Shown here one piece after another: positions 59,510-64,000 of a stretch of DNA of 64,000 bases; position 1 is the stretch's first letter, and the number at the start of each line of letters is the position of its first letter. The notes under the pieces are model-generated. The model ran no database searches. It was given only the letters and a program-made list of their open reading frames with translations, and was not told where the DNA came from. Both the position numbers and the translations under genes were made by a program. Location: assembly GCF_006385795.1 (NCBI RefSeq), contig NZ_VFSS01000003.1:18368-82367 (forward strand), read 5' to 3'. Origin of the DNA: [Mycoplasma] falconis. GTDB taxonomy: Bacteria > Bacillota_I > Bacilli_A > Mycoplasmatales > Metamycoplasmataceae.

Positions 59510-62500
59510 TTATTTTTTAGCATTTTCTTCATCTTGGGTAACTGTTCAATCGTAGTAGTTTGATACACCATATGAATAAATAAATGGGTTGTTGTAGTGT
59601 TCGTTCATTAATAGTTTTGTAAATCTATCTGTTGATCTAAACATGTCTGATACGAATACTACTCCAAATAAGGTTGTTAATTCTTGCATTAATTTTAGAT
59701 AATCTTCTGTTTTGTGTTCTAATCCGTAAGCTAATCATGCTTTAGCAGATCATGTGTATAAATCTGAAGGGGTAATTTGATCTAATCCGTATTCTTTTTG
59801 TTGTTCTTCAGTTAAGCTATCAATTGCTAATGGAACTTTCTTTTGTCCTTTTGAAGCGTCTTTTGAATCTACCGGAACAGCTTTATATGGACCATATTGT
59901 GGGTGGTCTGCTGGAGCTGTTTGATCTTTAGTGATTTCAAATGCAATAGCTTCTTTTTCTTCTAAACCTTTAGCACTATTAGTTGCGTATCATTGGTAGT
60001 ATCTTACTAATTCAACGGCACCTTCATCATTTTTTTGGAAAACATATGATTGTAAGTATTGTCACATATCGTTTCCGATAAATTTAGCTCCAAAGCTTCC
60101 TAAATCTGAGAATTGAATGTCTTTGTTAGGGAATGACATTTTGTGTTCTGATTCGTATTTTACAAATCATTCTGCTAATTTAGCTATCTCTGGGAAGCTC
60201 TTGTTAAATGAATCTGATTTAGTGTTGTGAATTGCTACTAATGAGGGGATTAAAGGATAAGCTCATGATAAACCATCATAACCAGAAGTTGAAGAGTTAA
60301 AGTCGTAACCTCAAGCAACTAATTTAGATCCGTTAAATCCTTTATTAACGATGTTGCTGATTTCTTGTCTGTTAGCATCATTCTTTTCAACAAATTCAAA
60401 TTTTAATCTAGGGTTTAATGATTGGTAAGCTTGGATTAATAAATTGTAAGCTTTTCTGTAGTGTTGTGATGGTTGGTTTGAATATGGGAAGAAGTATTTA
60501 ATACTAAATTCTTGTCCTGCTAATTCAGGGTTGTTTTTATCGAATTCAGCTATTAATTTTGCCATTTCAGATTTGATTTGAACAAATCCTACTGATTTAA
60601 TTGATTCTGAAGCTGAAGTTAGATGACGTTTAACAACATCGTTATCTTCTCCAGTAATGTTGGTAATTGCTTGACTTTCTGAGTTAACGAATGAAAGTAA
60701 GTTTCCATCTGTTCCAACTGCACTTAAAGCGTTAATTTGGTTATCGTAATTTAAAGGTAAACTGGTGTCAGCTGCCCCGTTAGCATCTCTGGTACCAATT
60801 AAACTTGAGTCAGCTACTTGTGCTAATCAAGCTGTTTGGGTATTATTTGAAGCTACTTGTGAATAGTATTGTCAGTTAATTGCTGCATTTAATAAAGTTC
60901 TAAATTGTAGACCTGTTCCAGTTAAATATGTTGTTCCATCGTTAACACCTTTGGTCTTGTTTTCCATAATTTCTTTTCTAGTTCCACCGTACATCATTTT
61001 AGCTCAGGCGTCACTAAATTGGTAATCTTCTGGCTTAGATGCATCTGGGTTTAATCATGGGTTGAAAATTAATCTGGTGTAAAGTTGGTTTGTGTTTCCA
61101 CGTTGTGATAAAAATAAACCGTATTTGGTTGGGTTTTTATCTACTTCAACTTTAGCGGTGTCGTTTAATCTGTTGTAACCTAATGCTGAAACAATTCCAC
61201 TGTTGTAAGCATTTCATTGATCATTAGCAAAAACTGTTGCTTCTGATGTTGATGTTTTATATTTAAATGAAATCTTTTTAACTTTGTTTTCGTTTTCTAC
61301 TCAAGTTTTATCTCAGTAGTTAGGATTTGCTTCTAATACAGTATTACCGTTTTGTTTGCTTGATTTGTTTAAGTAGTAGTATCCTGAATATAAAGTGTTA
61401 GGAACCGAAACACCGTATCAGTATTGACCAATTTTATAAGCTCATGAATTATGATCGATAGCATTAATTGCTGTTAATACTTGTTCTTTTTCTGCGCCTG
61501 TTAATGCAGTTTCGTCATATTTATATAAAGGTTGTTGACCTGTTGCATTCATAGCATTAATATATTCTGATGGTGCAGGCATAAATTCCATACCAGTCAT
61601 AATTAAATCTAATACTGATGCAAAATCAGGTTTTTCTCCCGCTTCAACTGTAACTGCTTGTTCTGAGCCTAAGTTAGCTGCAGCTGGTAAAGCTTCTAAA
61701 ATATCTCCTGATAATAATTTCTTAGTATTCATTCCAAAAACGTCGTATAGATAGATATTTGAGAATGAAATATTTTCTGACAAGTAAGTTGATGTTGGTT
61801 CAAATAAATTTTGACGTACTAAATCATCTAATGCTTCACTACCACCATTTTTATGACGAGTAGATTGGTTAATGAATAAAGTTCTCATTCAACCATATTT
61901 AAAGTCTTCTGGAACTACTTTATAGTCAAGTTTTTGACCTTCATCGTTAGTTCAAGTAACACCTTCTCTTACTTTAAATTGAAGTTTTTTAGCATTTGCA
62001 ATATCCTTAGCAAATTGTTCGTTGTTAATTGAACGTTCATCGGTAGAAGTTGCAGTAAGTGTCATTGCACTATAAGTCGGAACTTCTACTCCGTTAATAG
62101 TTGCTTTTCCATCAGCACCTGGTCTAACTTCGTGTTTATCATTATCGTAAACTTTAACAGTATCGTCATTTAAAGTTAAAACAATAGCTGAAGCTAATTC
62201 TAATTTTCTATATTTGTATGAAGGAGCAGTAATGTAAGTTACACCTCTACTACTTTGAGTCGCTGGTTTATCCTCAGCAGCATATCTTACTAAACCTAAT
62301 CCTAAATGAGCTGTGTTAGTACCTGGAACAACTGAACCGTATGACATACTTGGGTCGTTGTTATAAGCTGCGAATGGTTTTGTAGCGTTATATTCTTCGA
62401 CATACTCGTTTCTTTTTCATGCTGGTTCTGGTGTACAGCTTAATGCCGCAACAGAAGCAACAAGTGGTGAAACAGCTGTTACACCTAAAAGTCAAAGTCT

Positions 62501-62515
62501 GTGCTTTTTACGCAT
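59510..62515 (-). CDS. oppA: Oligopeptide-binding lipoprotein OppA (P100-type)
   Basis: A 1001-residue surface lipoprotein. Signal peptide MRKKHRLWLLGVTAVSPLVA then SVAALSC, with the acylated Cys27. The family is the long mycoplasma OppA (M. hominis P100), nearly twice the length of enterobacterial OppA; in M. hominis it is also an ecto-ATPase and cytadhesin. Regions such as YGWMRTLFINQST and the C-terminal YGVSNYYDWTVTQD fit peptide-binding SBP_bac_5 proteins. I see no canonical G-x4-GK-S/T P-loop, so ecto-ATPase activity cannot be assumed. ATG at 62515 with AAGGAGAA. It heads oppA-B-C-D-F. Confidence 0.92.
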
Positions 62516-62545
62516 AATTTCTCCTTAATTTTTTGTATCTTGATT

Positions 62546-62595
62546 AATATGTAAAATTACATATTGTTAATAATTATAAATGAATTAATTCATTT
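62546..62595 (-). promoter_or_regulatory. oppA promoter region with two perfect palindromes
   Basis: A -10-like TATAAT (62573-62578, minus strand) lies ~58 bases before the oppA start. It is flanked by AATATGTAA-AA-TTACATATT (62546-62565) and the perfect 18-bp palindrome AAATGAATTAATTCATTT (62578-62595), which touches the -10 box. Either could be an operator or an mRNA hairpin. Confidence 0.5.
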
Positions 62596-62599
62596 AAGG

Positions 62600-63085
62600 G
62601 CTATCTATGGCAAATTAAGTTCATTTTTAAAAGCATTTTTTATTGACATAGACAGTTTTTTTACACTTTTTAATGTAAAAAATAAAAATAGATTCTATAT
62701 AAATTTCCTAATTTTGTATCTTTGTTGAAATTTTTATACTTATATAAAGAATATTGATTTTTTAATAGTTTATTTTTAAAATTTATCTACTTCTAGCTTA
62801 TAAATTAAAAAATAAATGAATGATTATTTGCTGATATATGAGACGTTATTAGCTTCTAAAATGAAGTCGTTGCAAATAGTCTTAATATCGGCAATATTCT
62901 TCATCATGAAGTTAATAATTTCAATGGCAAAAATAGCAACCTTTTTAGTTGCTGAAATCATTGTTCAGTTTCTTAATGTGTTCTGTTTTGATTTCATTTT
63001 TCTTACCTTGATACGCATTAATAATACATGATTTACAAGCAAAACAGCTAAAAAAATGGACAAAACGTTAAAAAAATAAAAAAAT
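62600..63085. other. Intergenic stretch with only weak ORFs
   Basis: About 485 bases between the oppA promoter and the end of the permease gene. Two overlapping short frames exist: plus strand 62816-63031 (71 residues, very hydrophobic) and minus strand 62824-63018 (64 residues, MRIKVRKMKSKQNT..., one TGA as Trp). Neither has a ribosome site or recognisable domain. It may be a decayed gene remnant; I annotate no gene here. A small hairpin (TTTACATTAAAAAGTGTAAA-like, ~62660-62682) is also present. Confidence 0.4.
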
Positions 63086-63106
63086 TTACGCTTTTTTAAA
63101 CGTAAA
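63085..63106 (-). terminator. Terminator of the p69-like permease gene
   Basis: TTTACG (63085-63090) and CGTAAA (63101-63106) form a short stem overlapping the stop codon; on the minus strand a long T-run (TTTTTTTATTTTTTT) follows. Confidence 0.7.
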
Positions 63107-64000
63107 TCCTGTTTTAAAAATATTTTTAAACTTGCCATTAAGCTTTAATCTAACTAAATAAGAAATTAAAGCAACAAAGCATAAAATAAAAAAACTTATT
63201 CATAAATAAGGTGCTATATCTTCAATATTATTAGCTCTATTTAATTTCGAAGCAATACCAATTGCTGAAGCATTATAAAGACCATAAGTAATAAAATTTC
63301 TAATTATTTTTTCTGTTTCTAGACTTAAAAAAGTAATGTAATCCAATTTAATTGTTGGCATAATATAATTTCTAAAAATTCATAATTTAGAAAAATTATT
63401 TTTTAATAAATTATTTATTTTAGATTGATCTATTTTTCTAATTGAACTTTCAACATTTCTACTTAAAGTTGCCGAAGAATGTATCGCAAAAGCTAAAACA
63501 AAAGCAGCAGCAGAACTATAAAATAAATTAGATATTATTAAAAAATAACTAATTATTGGGATTGTTCTTATTAAGGAATTATATAGTCTGGTGATTAAAG
63601 AAAATTTATAGCCAAAAAGTTGTTTAGTCATAAAAAATAATTTTATTTTTACTAAAAAGTTAGTTAATAACATGGTTAAAAAAACTAAAAATCCAAGTTG
63701 GATAACCATATAAAAAAATCCGTCAATAGTAAAGTTTCATTTAACGTTTTTTCAATTAGGATTAAATAGTTGGTTTAAATAATCTTTTGATTGTTCTTTG
63801 TAGAAACTAGAAGAAGAAGAAATAGTTCAAATAGAAATAATAATTAAAACTACGAATAAAATAAAAATTATTAATAAAAATATTTTTTTAAAAGATCTTT
63901 TTAGTTCATATTTTTTAAAATTTACTTTTTGCTGTTTGTTGCTAAAAAATAACTTATTAAAACCTAAGTTAATTATTTCTAATAAAAATAAAAAACTTAT
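63086..64000 (-). CDS. PhnE/p69-like ABC transporter permease (partial)
   Basis: The C-terminal 304 residues of a gene whose start lies beyond the window's right edge. Multiple membrane helices (for example IFLLIIFILFVVLIIISIWT; QLGFLVFLTMLLTNFLV; and a last one ending LCFVALISYLV). The stretch SSIRKIDQSKINNLLKNNF...IMPTIKLDYITFLSLETEKIIRNFITYG matches the EAA-loop and following region of PhnE-type phosphonate permeases. In mycoplasmas such a permease (p69) works with an ATPase (p29) and lipoprotein p37, a thiamine-pyrophosphate-binding type system; those genes would lie to the right. Two TGA codons are Trp. Confidence 0.8.

Noticed and set aside
59510-62515. P-loop in OppA as in the M. hominis ecto-ATPase
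   Set aside because: I looked for G-x4-GK-S/T. The nearest match (PGADGKAT) lacks the correct spacing, so ATPase activity is not claimed.
62816-63031. Plus-strand hydrophobic frame of 71 residues upstream of oppA
   Set aside because: No ribosome site, no promoter, no family resemblance, and an equally plausible frame lies on the opposite strand; AT-rich DNA yields such hydrophobic frames by chance.

Overview
The window is AT-rich DNA from a mycoplasma (Mollicutes). Almost every long gene contains in-frame TGA codons at positions where its family has tryptophan (rpoC, rpoB, uvrA, dnaK, oppA-F), so genetic code 4 applies and all genes here are read with TGA = Trp. The P100/OppA-type lipoprotein operon oppABCDF, a p69-type permease, the LemA/DUF3137 pair and many surface lipoproteins point to the M. 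hominis/synoviae/bovis side of the group (Metamycoplasma or Mycoplasmopsis). I cannot name the species from sequence alone.

Layout: 0.1-3.8 kb holds trigger factor, a DUF3196-like gene and enolase. 3.9-8.2 kb holds lemA with two paralogous DUF3137 membrane proteins. An intact IS3-family element (5072-6387, 4-bp target duplication) separates the paralogs and has landed in the loop of the transcription terminator that ended the lemA-DUF3137 operon. 8.3-9.6 kb is rplK-rplA. 9.7-12 kb is a coupled pair of exported proteins of unknown function. 12.1-14 kb is rpsB-tsf with a structured leader. 14.2-18.6 kb holds degV, a membrane-anchored DUF885 peptidase-like protein and a small lipoprotein. 18.6-27.8 kb holds rplJ-rplL (with an L10 leader), rpoB and rpoC. 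27.9-34.9 kb is a leftward block with trxB, lgt, uvrA, a hypothetical protein and a HAD phosphatase. 35-40.6 kb is a rightward block with rmuC, dnaK (with CIRCE), a small membrane protein and an aldehyde dehydrogenase; a leftward tRNA-Lys(CTT) lies between rmuC and dnaK.

40.7-46.2 kb is the most distinctive accessory block. An ABC-2-type permease with a very large outside domain, its ATPase and three tandem lipoproteins are all translationally overlapping and appear to form one transcription unit. The lipoproteins share an aromatic motif (W-x3-L-x-N-h-x-x-F, h hydrophobic). 46.2-48.2 kb is ywlC-rpiB with two small membrane proteins. 48.3-50.2 kb is a type II restriction-modification pair: a CcrM/HinfI-like adenine methyltransferase and a nuclease that looks frameshifted near its C-terminus. 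msrA follows. 50.9-53.3 kb carries tsaD, tsaB, tsaE and a membrane protein; with ywlC this gives the whole bacterial t6A tRNA-modification pathway within 5.5 kb. 53.4-62.5 kb is the oligopeptide transporter oppA-B-C-D-F, in which OppF carries a coiled-coil insertion of about 475 residues between its Q-loop and signature motif. The window ends inside a PhnE/p69-like permease gene.

Most of the window is housekeeping. The parts most worth a second look are the permease/ATPase/three-lipoprotein operon, the OppF insertion, the IS insertion inside a terminator, and the frameshifted restriction gene. No CRISPR array, rRNA gene or prophage was seen.
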